A program made the position numbers and the translations under genes. 60,997 bases of DNA from CAVQBP01 sp964448105. GTDB taxonomy: Bacteria; Bacteroidota; Ignavibacteria; Ignavibacteriales; Ignavibacteriaceae. The stretch is taken from assembly GCA_964448105.1 (NCBI GenBank), contig CAYUVK010000015.1:1-60997 (forward strand). Reading direction: 5' to 3'. A model generated the notes under the pieces. It ran no database searches. It was given only the letters and a program-made list of their open reading frames with translations, and was not told the DNA's origin. Shown here piece by piece: positions 8,099 through 16,694 of this stretch; positions within the stretch are counted from its first letter, which is position 1, and each line of letters starts with the position of its first letter.

Positions 8099-10111
8099 CT
8101 ATTGATTAATCAAAGTCGTAAAACATGCAGGAGCCAGAGTAAATTTTGCCATTCCATTATTAACCTGAACCGATTTTTCCTTTTCCATACCACGGTCTCT
8201 GTCTGTAACATACATATTTAATTGTTTAACAGTTTCAGGCAACCCGGTCAAGGTTACTATTCTCTCTGCTCCGTTATTAACTATCTCAATGCTGTAGATT
8301 CCATTCTTTATATCGCCGAACGCGACACAATTGACATTTGGTCTATTACAGGATATTGGAAGATAAAACGATCCTTTTGGAGTTAATCCGAGCTGTTTTA
8401 GATTCCAGAATCGCTGGGTTGGTTTTAACGGACCCTGAGTATCATAAATACCATTGCCGGTTAAAACTGAATAATCTGCTGTTAATTGCCATTGTAAAAT
8501 AGAACTCGGTTGACATATCGAATAAATACGAACATAAAGATCAATCTCATCAAGGGCATATGAAGGTTCAGGGAAAATTTCAGGATATCTCCAAGCCGCA
8601 GCATCATTACTTCCTTCGGCAATCAATAAAGGGACATTAAGTTCTTTGGCAATGTCTGCCCAGATAGACAGTGTCCAGTTGTCGCATCCCCGCCACGAAT
8701 GAAAAGATACAGCTCCGATGTATTGATGAGTCGCAGGATCATCTAATGCAGGTTCGACAAATCCGTATGAAGTAGCATCGGAATTATCTCCCAACAACAT
8801 TTTGGTCTTAATACCTTTAGATGCAAAATAAGCACCAAACTGTTTTATGAGTTCGGCATGTTCTTCACCCGTTTGACGGACATTTATACCAAGGTCTGAT
8901 TCATTAAATGAAAACAATGCTGGTTCAACACCATATTTTTCTTTAAGGTAGATTAAATAGGAACAGATTGATTTTTCAATGCTTCTCATTTTCATATGAT
9001 TAAGCGGATTCCCGCGGGGTTCACCGGGTTTTCTTCTAAATTCCATCTTACCAATTATTGCCCATTGCGGCGGATACCAGGTGCTAATAATAATAGGTAT
9101 ATTTTTTTTTGCAAGCCTTTGTGCCATTTCCATTGCACTAACTACCCTTGGACTTATATTACCGGACTTTGCTGCTTCGATCGGATCAACACTTTCATCA
9201 GGCTGCCAATTGAACCACGGCAATTCAACACGCCCCCAGGTTACATTTAAGTTTTTTAAACAGTAATCAATAACAAACGGATCAGTTTCCGGTTTTTGAA
9301 GACGGAAATTTCCGCCGATACCATCAAATACCCGTCCAGGATTGGCAGTATCAAGTGAAAGTTCAATTGGCTTTTTATCTATTGAACCCGATATTTTAAG
9401 TGTATAGTCTGCTTCTGCTTTTTGTCCTTGAACAGCATTTCCGGAAATTACCGAAAAATAAATCTGTGTTTGACCTCCAAAGAAAGGATTAGGTTTTTGT
9501 ACTAAAATTTTTGTCGGTTGATCAGTACTAATTTCAAATTTTCGTTCTTTTGTATTAATCCTCACACCTTTAGCTGTTACGGAAACCGGTCTAAACCTTT
9601 CTTCAAAAGGGTTATTATTTCGCTCGGCAGTAGTATCGATGGAACCTTTTACCAGTGCTATGTAATTAATCTCGGCGTTTGAATATTCATCATTTGGAAG
9701 TTCAATGCAGAAATAAACTCCTTCCATCGTAACATTGGAATCTGCAGTTAACTTGTAGTTAACCTTTGCGACACCCTGTCCTGAATCCTTTACTATTTCA
9801 GTAAAAGGAAAATTATCAAGAGCTGATGTTACAATAACATTTGAACCTTTACGTGAAAAATCTGGGTTTTGTTTTTCTTTTGCTGTTTGAATTATATCGA
9901 ACCAGCCTTTTTTAACAACTCTTAAACTTGTTTCGAATTTCATTAATTCACCATCAACACGAATTCCCCTTAAATTGCCCCATGCAGTAACATCGGCCTG
10001 TGCAAAAAGTTTATATATAGAGCCGTTGAAAATTAAAAATAAACTTATCATAAGTATTAAAGAAAAATTAAAATTTTTAAAAAGTCCATATTTGTAGTTT
10101 AAATTATCCAT
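8099..10111 (-). CDS. Secreted clan-A-like glycoside hydrolase (GH30-like)
   Basis: A 670-residue exported enzyme. A hydrophobic export signal spans about residues 17-36 (cleavage probably after FAQ). Residues 40-250 are beta-rich and likely a sugar-binding or jelly-roll domain. The catalytic (beta/alpha)8 region starts near DGIGGNFR (263-270), a GH30-like opening. Putative acid/base Glu404 lies in FSFNESD and the putative nucleophile Glu499 in LLIAEGS, spaced and placed as in clan A. WYPPQW (345-350) fits the active-site rim. The C-terminal beta-sandwich (about 590-670) matches GH30-type side domains. Substrate unknown. The divergent neighbour at 10283 is also secreted. Family assignment is by motif reading only. 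Confidence 0.75.
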   Translation of the reverse strand: MDNLNYKYGLFKNFNFSLILMISLFLIFNGSIYKLFAQADVTAWGNLRGIRVDGELMKFETSLRVVKKGWFDIIQTAKEKQNPDFSRKGSNVIVTSALDNFPFTEIVKDSGQGVAKVNYKLTADSNVTMEGVYFCIELPNDEYSNAEINYIALVKGSIDTTAERNNNPFEERFRPVSVTAKGVRINTKERKFEISTDQPTKILVQKPNPFFGGQTQIYFSVISGNAVQGQKAEADYTLKISGSIDKKPIELSLDTANPGRVFDGIGGNFRLQKPETDPFVIDYCLKNLNVTWGRVELPWFNWQPDESVDPIEAAKSGNISPRVVSAMEMAQRLAKKNIPIIISTWYPPQWAIIGKMEFRRKPGEPRGNPLNHMKMRSIEKSICSYLIYLKEKYGVEPALFSFNESDLGINVRQTGEEHAELIKQFGAYFASKGIKTKMLLGDNSDATSYGFVEPALDDPATHQYIGAVSFHSWRGCDNWTLSIWADIAKELNVPLLIAEGSNDAAAWRYPEIFPEPSYALDEIDLYVRIYSICQPSSILQWQLTADYSVLTGNGIYDTQGPLKPTQRFWNLKQLGLTPKGSFYLPISCNRPNVNCVAFGDIKNGIYSIEIVNNGAERIVTLTGLPETVKQLNMYVTDRDRGMEKEKSVQVNNGMAKFTLAPACFTTLINQ

Positions 10112-10282
10112 TTCAAATCTCCAATTCGAATGCTTACCTTATGAAAAATAAAACAACAACTTCGTAATTTTCATTCAAAAATCCTAAAAAATTTGTTAAC
10201 AGAAGTGATGTAATGAGAATAATATCTTTTTTTCATAACTTTGTAATGTTAAATTTCCTTATAAATAAAGAAAATCTAAATA

Positions 10283-11113
10283 ATGATTAAAAAGAGAATT
10301 TTTATTCTTATTGCTTTATTATTTATTTCATTTGAAATTCAATTAAAAGCACAAACAGATTCAGTTGAAATTAACATTATTGATAATTTTGTAACACCGG
10401 AAAAACCTCACAATTTTGTTTTGTCTTTTTTTACGAGTGAAAATGTAAAATCAAAAGTTCTAATAGACAACACTTACGAATATACCGTCTCGGACACTTT
10501 TAATAATATTCACAAAACCCGAATAGATATTTCTAAGCTTGATTTTAAAAAGCAGGATATCCCTTTTGTTATAGTTGTTGAAGATTCATTAGGTAATAAA
10601 TACACCAGTGAAAAATATGATTTCCAACTGCCCCAGGAAATAAAAGTAAAGAGTGAATCTAATTTTCTTCTTTTATGTTTGTTCGGTGGATCAGTCTTTT
10701 TATTGCCCACCCCGACTTATGTATATGCAAATCACAATAGTTATTTCAGCTTAACTAAAGAAATACCTCTAATTTCCTTAAGTAAAAAAGGTTTCACCTA
10801 TCCTGCCGGATATTTCTCATTGGAATATTCACATATTTTTAATGCACCCGATAAAAATTTTTTAAGGATTGGATATAAACAAATTATTGAAATTCCGGGT
10901 GTACAATATCTTTCGCCGGGGATAAACGGCTTCACAAATTTTAAGGGGTTTAACGGTATTAGCCCTGAACTTTCTGCCGGACTTTTTAAAATACTTGATA
11001 CCTTTATTTTATATGTAAGATACAGGTATAATGCTAAGCCTGGTAAGACTGGTTCGGAATTCCAGGAAATTTCTTTAGGGCTTTATTCTAATTTCTTCTC
11101 TTTTTATTTCTAA
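10283..11113 (+). CDS. Secreted protein of unknown function
   Basis: A 276-residue protein with an N-terminal signal peptide (hydrophobic core about 6-18, cleavage near LKAQ). Residues 25-125 look like a beta-sandwich (fibronectin-like strand pattern), followed by a hydrophobic segment LLLCLFGGSVFLLP (about 130-143) and a C-terminal region rich in aromatic strands ending in FFSFYF, as in outer-membrane proteins. No family recognised. A TAACTTTG element at 10236-10243 resembles the -7 box of Bacteroidota promoters, although a clear upstream TTTG is missing. It ends before a strong hairpin (11138-11163). Confidence 0.6.
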   Translation: MIKKRIFILIALLFISFEIQLKAQTDSVEINIIDNFVTPEKPHNFVLSFFTSENVKSKVLIDNTYEYTVSDTFNNIHKTRIDISKLDFKKQDIPFVIVVEDSLGNKYTSEKYDFQLPQEIKVKSESNFLLLCLFGGSVFLLPTPTYVYANHNSYFSLTKEIPLISLSKKGFTYPAGYFSLEYSHIFNAPDKNFLRIGYKQIIEIPGVQYLSPGINGFTNFKGFNGISPELSAGLFKILDTFILYVRYRYNAKPGKTGSEFQEISLGLYSNFFSFYF

Positions 11114-11137
11114 TTTATTCAAGGTAAAAAACTATTT

Positions 11138-11163
11138 GTGAAGTGAAATGAATTTCACTTCAC
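11138..11163 (+). terminator. Perfect 12-bp hairpin downstream of 10283 gene
   Basis: GTGAAGTGAAAT (11138-11149) and ATTTCACTTCAC (11152-11163) are exact reverse complements separated by GA. The stem is followed by GTTTTCACC, a weak T tract. It lies 24 bases after the stop codon and well before the next gene, so a terminator is the simplest reading; a dyad-symmetric protein site is the alternative. Confidence 0.65.
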
Positions 11164-11314
11164 GTTTTCACCTTTGGGATTCTTTTAAAATCAAAACTTT
11201 ATAAACTAAAATTCCTAAAGAAAAAGATACTTTCAAATTATTAATTATTCATTGTTTCATTTATACGGCAATTTGTCAATTGAACCATTAGATAATATTT
11301 TCCATTTTTCATAA

Positions 11315-13843
11315 ATGAAATTATTCTTATACATAATATTTCTCTTTTCATCTCTTGCGTTTTCTCAAACAGGAAAAGTTAAAGGTAAAATAACTGATGG
11401 TACTAACCCCGTACCTTATGTTAATATTACTGTAACGGGAACATTATATGGGACTTTTAGTGATGAAAACGGTAATTATGAAATTAATGTTTTAAAGCCA
11501 GGCAGTTATAAACTCCAATTTAGCGCAGTTGGTTATAAAACTGAAAATCATAGTATTGAAATTAAACCTGGAAAGACTCTTGAATTAAATATTATTTTAT
11601 CACCGGTGGTTATTGAATTTAATTCGGTTGAAGTAATTGGCTCTAAAAAACAGGAGCAAAAGGATACAAGAACAAGCTTAATAGATTTGAATCCAAAGAG
11701 TGCAAAAATTCTCCCAGGTGCAGGTGAAGATGTATTAAGAACTCTGCAGTCCCTACCAGGTGTATTAGCTCCAAATGATTTTTCATCTCAATTAATTGTG
11801 CGTGGTAGCGGTCCGGATCAGAATTTAATTATTATGGATGATATAGAAATTTTTAATCCGTACAGACTGTATGGAGTAATCAGCATGTTTAATCCTGATA
11901 TTGTTTCCGATGTGAATTTAATTACCGGCGGATTTCCGGCAAAATATGGGGACAGACTTTCTGCCGTGCTGGATGTTACAAATAGAGAGGGGACTACAAA
12001 CAAAAATCTTACCGGGAGTCTTAATGCTTCAATAATCGATGCAAACCTTGTGCTTGAAGGAAAGAATCCCTTTAATCTAAACGGAAGCTGGATATTGAGC
12101 AGCAGGAGAACTTACTATGATTTAATAATTGAACCGTTTGTTAAGAATGCAGGACTTGTAGACCAGAACGTTTCCTTTCCAAATTTTTATGATGTCCAAT
12201 CTAAATTAGTTTTGGGTCCTTATAATGGGAATAAAATATTAGTTAACGGGATCTTTTCCAGGGATGGTGTAGATCTGATTAGTCCTCAAAATAGAAAAAC
12301 AGCCGACAGCATTGGAGTTTATAATGCAACAAAGAACAGCGTACTAGGGCTTGCCTGGCACTACTCTCCTAATCCAAATCTTCTTAACAAATTTATAGTT
12401 TCGTGGTATAAAAATAATGGTCTTACTGATTTTGCTTCCGAAATTATTGATCCGTCATTAAACCGGGATAAATTTAAAGATGCAGTTCCGGATACACTTT
12501 CACCTTATTTATTAGGATTTAAACTCAACGCCGATTTTTCTTTTAGAAAATATTCTATTGATGATAAATTTACTTATCTGTGGAAAGATAATACATTTGA
12601 GGCCGGTGCCGGGATGGATAATATGCAGACTATTGTTGATTTTAGATTTCAGCTTGATCCCGAACTTGCTGCAATTATTGCATCCAACCCGCAATTTAGA
12701 GCCGTCTTAAGCGATATAAAAGATGTGAAAAATTATAATCGTTACCGTGCTTATATTCAGAATAATTTCCATTTAACAGATAAATTATATTTTCAATCCG
12801 GTTTCAGATTTGACTATTATAATATTCTCGATAAGGCTTACATTGCTCCAAGGATTTCGCTCTCGTATGCTATCGATAAGTTGACAACCTTCCGGGCGAA
12901 CTGGGGTATTTATTATCAATCGCCAGGATATGAGAAATTGCTGGACACGGGTATCCTTTATGATTTAAGTAAAAAATATACAAGCCAATTGGATGCAGAA
13001 AAAGCTATTCATTATATTTTAGGAATCGATAGATGGCTGACTAATGAATGGAATTTAAAGATTGAAGGATATTATAAAGATTTTTCCAATTTGATAGTGC
13101 AAAAAGTAGTTCAGGGATCTAATTATTATACTGAACAAATTCCCGGCCGAGATCCCCGTTTTACATCCGGCTGGACAAGACCAATTACCAATTTAGGTGA
13201 TTCTTTAACCCAGATCCCCGTCAATGGTTCTTATGGTGAAGCTTATGGTTTTGAGTTTTTTTTATCTAAAAAAAATATAATGAATGATAATAGATTTTCC
13301 GGCTGGGTTTCATATTCATTGGCATATGCAAATACTTTTGAAGAGGGTAAAGAATATCCTTTTAGGTTTGATCAAAGACATACAGTTAATATAGTTTTAA
13401 ACTACCAGCTAAATAGCTGGCTTGATATAGGTGTAAGGTGGCAATATGGCTCGGGATTTCCAATCAGCCAGCCGGTTGGAATTAAACCAAGAATAATTTT
13501 GCGGGATAATAATTTAGATGGAATTCCCGAAACTCCTGTTATTGCAACAAGGAAAAGCAGTTCTAATTCTAATGCTTCTCCCGAAGTAATTTATGATATT
13601 AATTATGCCGGTAATAAATTAAATGCACGCAAACCACCTTACCACCGGTTTGATGTTCGTTTAACTGCACTTGCAGATTATTGGGGACTGAATTGGTCTT
13701 TTTACCTGGATGTTATAAATGTTTATAACAGAAAAAATGTAATTGCTTATGATTATTTTGTAACTGATGATTTAAAATTAGGACGTACACCTAATAATAT
13801 GTTTCCTATAATTCCAACACTAGGTTTCAGTGTAAAATTTTAA
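11315..13843 (+). CDS. TonB-dependent receptor with carboxypeptidase-regulatory-like domain
   Basis: An 842-residue outer-membrane receptor. Signal peptide 1-17 (cleavage near AFSQ). Residues about 20-105 form the carboxypeptidase-regulatory-like beta-sandwich (GKVKGKITDGTNPVPYVNIT start) typical of Bacteroidota receptors. The plug follows (about 110-230) with LPGAGEDVLRTLQSLPGV and the IVRGSGPDQNLIIMDD segment. The remaining about 600 residues alternate as beta strands and end in Phe (GFSVKF), as required for barrel insertion. No SusD-like partner is next to it, so it is not a typical polysaccharide-utilisation pair. Substrate unknown. The methyltransferase starts only a few bases downstream. 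Confidence 0.93.
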   Translation: MKLFLYIIFLFSSLAFSQTGKVKGKITDGTNPVPYVNITVTGTLYGTFSDENGNYEINVLKPGSYKLQFSAVGYKTENHSIEIKPGKTLELNIILSPVVIEFNSVEVIGSKKQEQKDTRTSLIDLNPKSAKILPGAGEDVLRTLQSLPGVLAPNDFSSQLIVRGSGPDQNLIIMDDIEIFNPYRLYGVISMFNPDIVSDVNLITGGFPAKYGDRLSAVLDVTNREGTTNKNLTGSLNASIIDANLVLEGKNPFNLNGSWILSSRRTYYDLIIEPFVKNAGLVDQNVSFPNFYDVQSKLVLGPYNGNKILVNGIFSRDGVDLISPQNRKTADSIGVYNATKNSVLGLAWHYSPNPNLLNKFIVSWYKNNGLTDFASEIIDPSLNRDKFKDAVPDTLSPYLLGFKLNADFSFRKYSIDDKFTYLWKDNTFEAGAGMDNMQTIVDFRFQLDPELAAIIASNPQFRAVLSDIKDVKNYNRYRAYIQNNFHLTDKLYFQSGFRFDYYNILDKAYIAPRISLSYAIDKLTTFRANWGIYYQSPGYEKLLDTGILYDLSKKYTSQLDAEKAIHYILGIDRWLTNEWNLKIEGYYKDFSNLIVQKVVQGSNYYTEQIPGRDPRFTSGWTRPITNLGDSLTQIPVNGSYGEAYGFEFFLSKKNIMNDNRFSGWVSYSLAYANTFEEGKEYPFRFDQRHTVNIVLNYQLNSWLDIGVRWQYGSGFPISQPVGIKPRIILRDNNLDGIPETPVIATRKSSSNSNASPEVIYDINYAGNKLNARKPPYHRFDVRLTALADYWGLNWSFYLDVINVYNRKNVIAYDYFVTDDLKLGRTPNNMFPIIPTLGFSVKF

Positions 13844-13848
13844 AGCCG

Positions 13849-14739
13849 ATGAAGGATAAAGAAAAAAATTATATCGACCTGGGAAAAAGAGGGAAATTTA
13901 ATATCAATAATAAATTAAATAACCTTACCGGTAAAGAATGGATTAAATTTACTAAATCATGGTTCATACATCGTCCGCCTCAAAGAAAAAAAAGTGAAAT
14001 TTTACACCCAGCAAAATTTCCTGAAACACTAGTAGAAGAATTTATATCTTTCTTTACAAAAGAAGAAAGCTGGATACTTGATCCTTTTATGGGAACGGGA
14101 AGTACTCTGGTTGCTGCCGGGAATTTAAAAAGAAATTGTGTCGGTATTGAATTATCAAAAAAATATTTTTTAACTGCGAAAGAAAGAATTAAAAAATATT
14201 CTTCCTGCAAAATTATTCCAATAAACGGAACTTCGGAAAATTTAGTAAGATTACTGAATAGCAACGGAATTAAAAACCTATTTGATTACGTTATTACATC
14301 TCCTCCTTACTGGAACCAGCTTGAGAGAAATTCATTAAGACAAAAATTGAGAAGTCAAAAAGGTCTTGCTACAAAATATTCAAATGATGAAAATGATATT
14401 GGAAATATTAAAGACTATTGTGAGTTTATAGAAAAGCAGGCAAAAATATTTGATGAAGCTTATGAGGTTACAAAACCTAACGGTTATTTGACAATAATAA
14501 CTAACAATATTTATTACGAAGGTAAGTTATTCCCGTTGGCTTATGATACTGCAATATCTTTAACAAAAAGAAAGAATAAGAGCTGGGTTTTAAAGGATGA
14601 AAAAATCTGGCTGCAGGATGACAAACCTTTAATTGCTCTTGGAGTTAATAATGCATGGGTTTCAAACCGGCATCATCAGTATTGCCTTATTTTTAGAAAA
14701 GAAGGAAAGCAAGTAAAAAGTATAAAGTCTAAAGTGTAA
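13849..14739 (+). CDS. Orphan DNA methyltransferase (N4-cytosine or N6-adenine type)
   Basis: A 296-residue SAM-dependent amino-methyltransferase. A motif-X-like segment LHPAKFPETLVEEF (52-65) is followed by the SAM-binding motif I DPFMGTGST (78-86), and then by catalytic motif IV SPPYW (151-155). SPPY is most frequent in N4-cytosine enzymes, but N6-adenine action cannot be excluded. The X-I-IV order differs from the beta-class order IV-X-I usual for such sequences. No restriction endonuclease or specificity subunit is adjacent. Its last about nine codons lie inside the low-complexity array that bounds the downstream element, so the natural C-terminus may have been replaced. Confidence 0.85.
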   Translation: MKDKEKNYIDLGKRGKFNINNKLNNLTGKEWIKFTKSWFIHRPPQRKKSEILHPAKFPETLVEEFISFFTKEESWILDPFMGTGSTLVAAGNLKRNCVGIELSKKYFLTAKERIKKYSSCKIIPINGTSENLVRLLNSNGIKNLFDYVITSPPYWNQLERNSLRQKLRSQKGLATKYSNDENDIGNIKDYCEFIEKQAKIFDEAYEVTKPNGYLTIITNNIYYEGKLFPLAYDTAISLTKRKNKSWVLKDEKIWLQDDKPLIALGVNNAWVSNRHHQYCLIFRKEGKQVKSIKSKV

Positions 14740-15169
14740 AGTATAAAAAATTAAAATAAATAAATTAGAATTAAAAAATCGGAGGGGTAAAATGTATAAA
14801 AATGATTTAAACGATAGATTATTTAAATTTGCAGTTGATACAATATTATTTCTTCAAAAAATCTCTAATAATCCGGAAAGTAGAATTATTAAATTTCAAT
14901 TAGCAAAATCATCAACTTTTAGTGGTGCGAATTATGAAGAATCTCAAGCTGCGTCTTCAAAAGCAGATTTTTCCAATAAAATAAATATATCTTTAAGAGA
15001 GATGAGAGAATCAAATTATTTTTTTCGAATATTAAGTGAAATAAGACTTGGTGATCAAATGTAATGTAAAAAATTCTTTAATGAATCTTATCAATTAAAA
15101 AAAATATTAGGCTCAATATCCAGCAAATTAAGAAGAAAATAATTTAAAAGTACTTTATACTTTTTACTT
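14711..15169. mobile_element. Putative S23-type element bounded by 18-bp inverted repeat
   Basis: AAGTAAAAAGTATAAAGT at 14711-14728 has an exact 18-nt reverse complement at 15152-15169. Each end belongs to a longer run of related words (AAGTATAAAGT-like, about 14711-14746 and 15151-15184). Between them is one gene, a four-helix-bundle protein of the family first found in intervening sequences of 23S rRNA. The element occupies the whole space between the methyltransferase 3' end and the xseA start codon. No transposase is present, so movement, if any, would need help from elsewhere. That it is mobile is inference from the architecture. Confidence 0.55.
14792..15142 (+). pseudogene. Four helix bundle (S23/IVP-like) protein with premature stop
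   Basis: The first 90 codons (14792-15061) match the 23S rRNA intervening-sequence / four-helix-bundle family: LAKSSTFSGANYEESQAASS (about 38-57), SLREMRESNYFFRIL (about 70-84). The normal family length is about 115-120 residues. A TAA at 15062-15064 ends the frame, but the same frame continues for another 25 codons to TAA at 15140-15142 and encodes ESYQLKKILGSISSKLRRK, which is the family's typical last helix. So the gene has a single nonsense codon and is otherwise intact. GGAGGGG precedes the ATG. It may still produce a 90-residue protein of three helices. Confidence 0.8.
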
Positions 15170-15188
15170 TATCCTTTATACTTGTAAA

Positions 15189-16364
15189 ATGATTTTAACG
15201 GTTTCGGAATTAACACAGGAAATTAAGCTTTCACTTGAAGAAGGATTTTCTCAAGTTTCTGTTTTAGGGGAAATATCGGGATTTAAACCTCATGTTTCAG
15301 GGCATTGGTATTTCAATTTAAAAGATTCAGATGCGGTAATTTCGTGTACAATGTGGAGAGGATTTAATAATTACGTTTTCTTTACTCCTCAGGATGGAAT
15401 GAAAGTAATTGTCAACGGTAAGGTTACGGTTTATCCGCCAAGAGGAAATTACCAGATTGATGTAAGATCGATGAAACCTGCAGGTGTTGGCGAACTTCAA
15501 GCAGCTTTTGAAGCTTTAAAACAAAAGCTTGCCGCAGAAGGTCTCTTCGATGAAGAATTGAAAAAAGAGATACCCCTTATTCCCCAAAAAATCGGGATAG
15601 TTACAGCAATTGACGGTGCAGCATTAAGAGATATGATTAGTGTTGCTAAAAGAAGATTCCCTCTTGTTGAACTTATAATTTCTCCCGCCAGAGTCCAGGG
15701 AACCGGGGCATCCAGAGAAATAGTTGAATGTATTAAACAGCTTAATGAACAAGAGGATATTGATGTAATAATTTTGGCAAGAGGCGGTGGCTCAATAGAA
15801 GATCTCTGGGCATTCAATGAAGAAATTGTAGCAAGAGAAATTTTCAATTCAAAGATTCCTATAGTTACCGGAATTGGTCATGAAGTGGATTTTACTATTG
15901 CTGATTTTGTTGCTGATTTAAGAGCACCTACACCCTCTGCAGCAATGGAAATAACAACTCCAAGTAAAGAAGATTTTTCAGCTTTTATTAATGAATTTAT
16001 GGATAGCTCTTATAAGGGCATTGATGATATTATTGAAAAATTTCGTGCAAATGTTTATACTAGTTTAAATTCATATGGATTTCGAATGCCGATGGATTTA
16101 GTAAGAAGAAAATCCCAGCAGGTGGATAATTTAATTTATAAGCTTCTAAAAAATATTGAACAGAAAATTTTAGTAAATAAAGGCAGGCTTTCAATTTTAT
16201 CTAAAACAATAGAATCTCACGATGTAAACCTTCAGCTAAAAAAAGGTTTTGTGCTGGTAAAACAGGATTCTCAATATGTTACAAGGAAAGCTAATTTCAA
16301 TAAAGAAAAAGATACTATTTTAAAATTTTATGACGACGAAATTTTGCTTAAAAAAGGAAATTAA
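15189..16364 (+). CDS. xseA: Exodeoxyribonuclease VII large subunit
   Basis: 391 residues; with XseB it degrades single-stranded DNA. The N-terminal OB-fold (about 1-95) includes VLGEISGFKPHVSGHWYFNL and the middle catalytic domain holds the conserved GIVTA (about 137), RGGGSIEDLW (about 198) and GIGHEVDFTIADFVADLRAPTPSAAAE-like region (about 228-255). The C-terminal coiled coil and tail follow. xseB lies 55 bases downstream and dxs after it, a common gene order. The start codon is only four bases after the end of the AAGTATAAAGT-type array and no Shine-Dalgarno sequence is visible, so the leader has probably been displaced by the inserted element. Confidence 0.96.
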   Translation: MILTVSELTQEIKLSLEEGFSQVSVLGEISGFKPHVSGHWYFNLKDSDAVISCTMWRGFNNYVFFTPQDGMKVIVNGKVTVYPPRGNYQIDVRSMKPAGVGELQAAFEALKQKLAAEGLFDEELKKEIPLIPQKIGIVTAIDGAALRDMISVAKRRFPLVELIISPARVQGTGASREIVECIKQLNEQEDIDVIILARGGGSIEDLWAFNEEIVAREIFNSKIPIVTGIGHEVDFTIADFVADLRAPTPSAAMEITTPSKEDFSAFINEFMDSSYKGIDDIIEKFRANVYTSLNSYGFRMPMDLVRRKSQQVDNLIYKLLKNIEQKILVNKGRLSILSKTIESHDVNLQLKKGFVLVKQDSQYVTRKANFNKEKDTILKFYDDEILLKKGN

Positions 16365-16419
16365 TTTTTTCCGAAAAAGCCTTATTTTTTATATTTTAAT
16401 AGATTAGATTAAATTATTT

Positions 16420-16665
16420 ATGGCTAGTAGAAAAAATATCAATTCTTTTGAAAAGAATATTTCGAGACTGGAGGAAATATCCGCTTTATTAGAAAAGGAA
16501 GATATAAGTCTTGATGAAGCCATGATTCTTTTTGAAGAAGGGGTAACGCTTTCTAAAAATTGTTTAACTACCTTAAATAGTGCTGAATTAAAGATTACTG
16601 AATTGAAAAAGAAGATTAATGACATAGCGATGAATAGTGATGATTTATTTGAAAATAACTCGTAA
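16420..16665 (+). CDS. xseB: Exodeoxyribonuclease VII small subunit
   Basis: An 81-residue, mostly helical protein with the XseB pattern: NSFEKNISRLEEISALLEKEDISLDEAMILFEEGVTL is the conserved helical hairpin (about residues 6-42). It forms the multimeric partner of XseA. Length (usually 60-85) and position between xseA and dxs agree. No clear Shine-Dalgarno sequence before the ATG. Confidence 0.95.
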   Translation: MASRKNINSFEKNISRLEEISALLEKEDISLDEAMILFEEGVTLSKNCLTTLNSAELKITELKKKINDIAMNSDDLFENNS

Positions 16666-16694
16666 GCTTAAAAGGATAGGAGCTCTTTTATATA

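Noticed and set aside
8996..9266. Frames opposite to the glycoside hydrolase
   Set aside because: They are antisense shadows without ribosome-binding site or recognisable domain.
13849..15142. Restriction-modification system
   Set aside because: The only neighbour of the methyltransferase is the four-helix-bundle gene, which has no nuclease motif.
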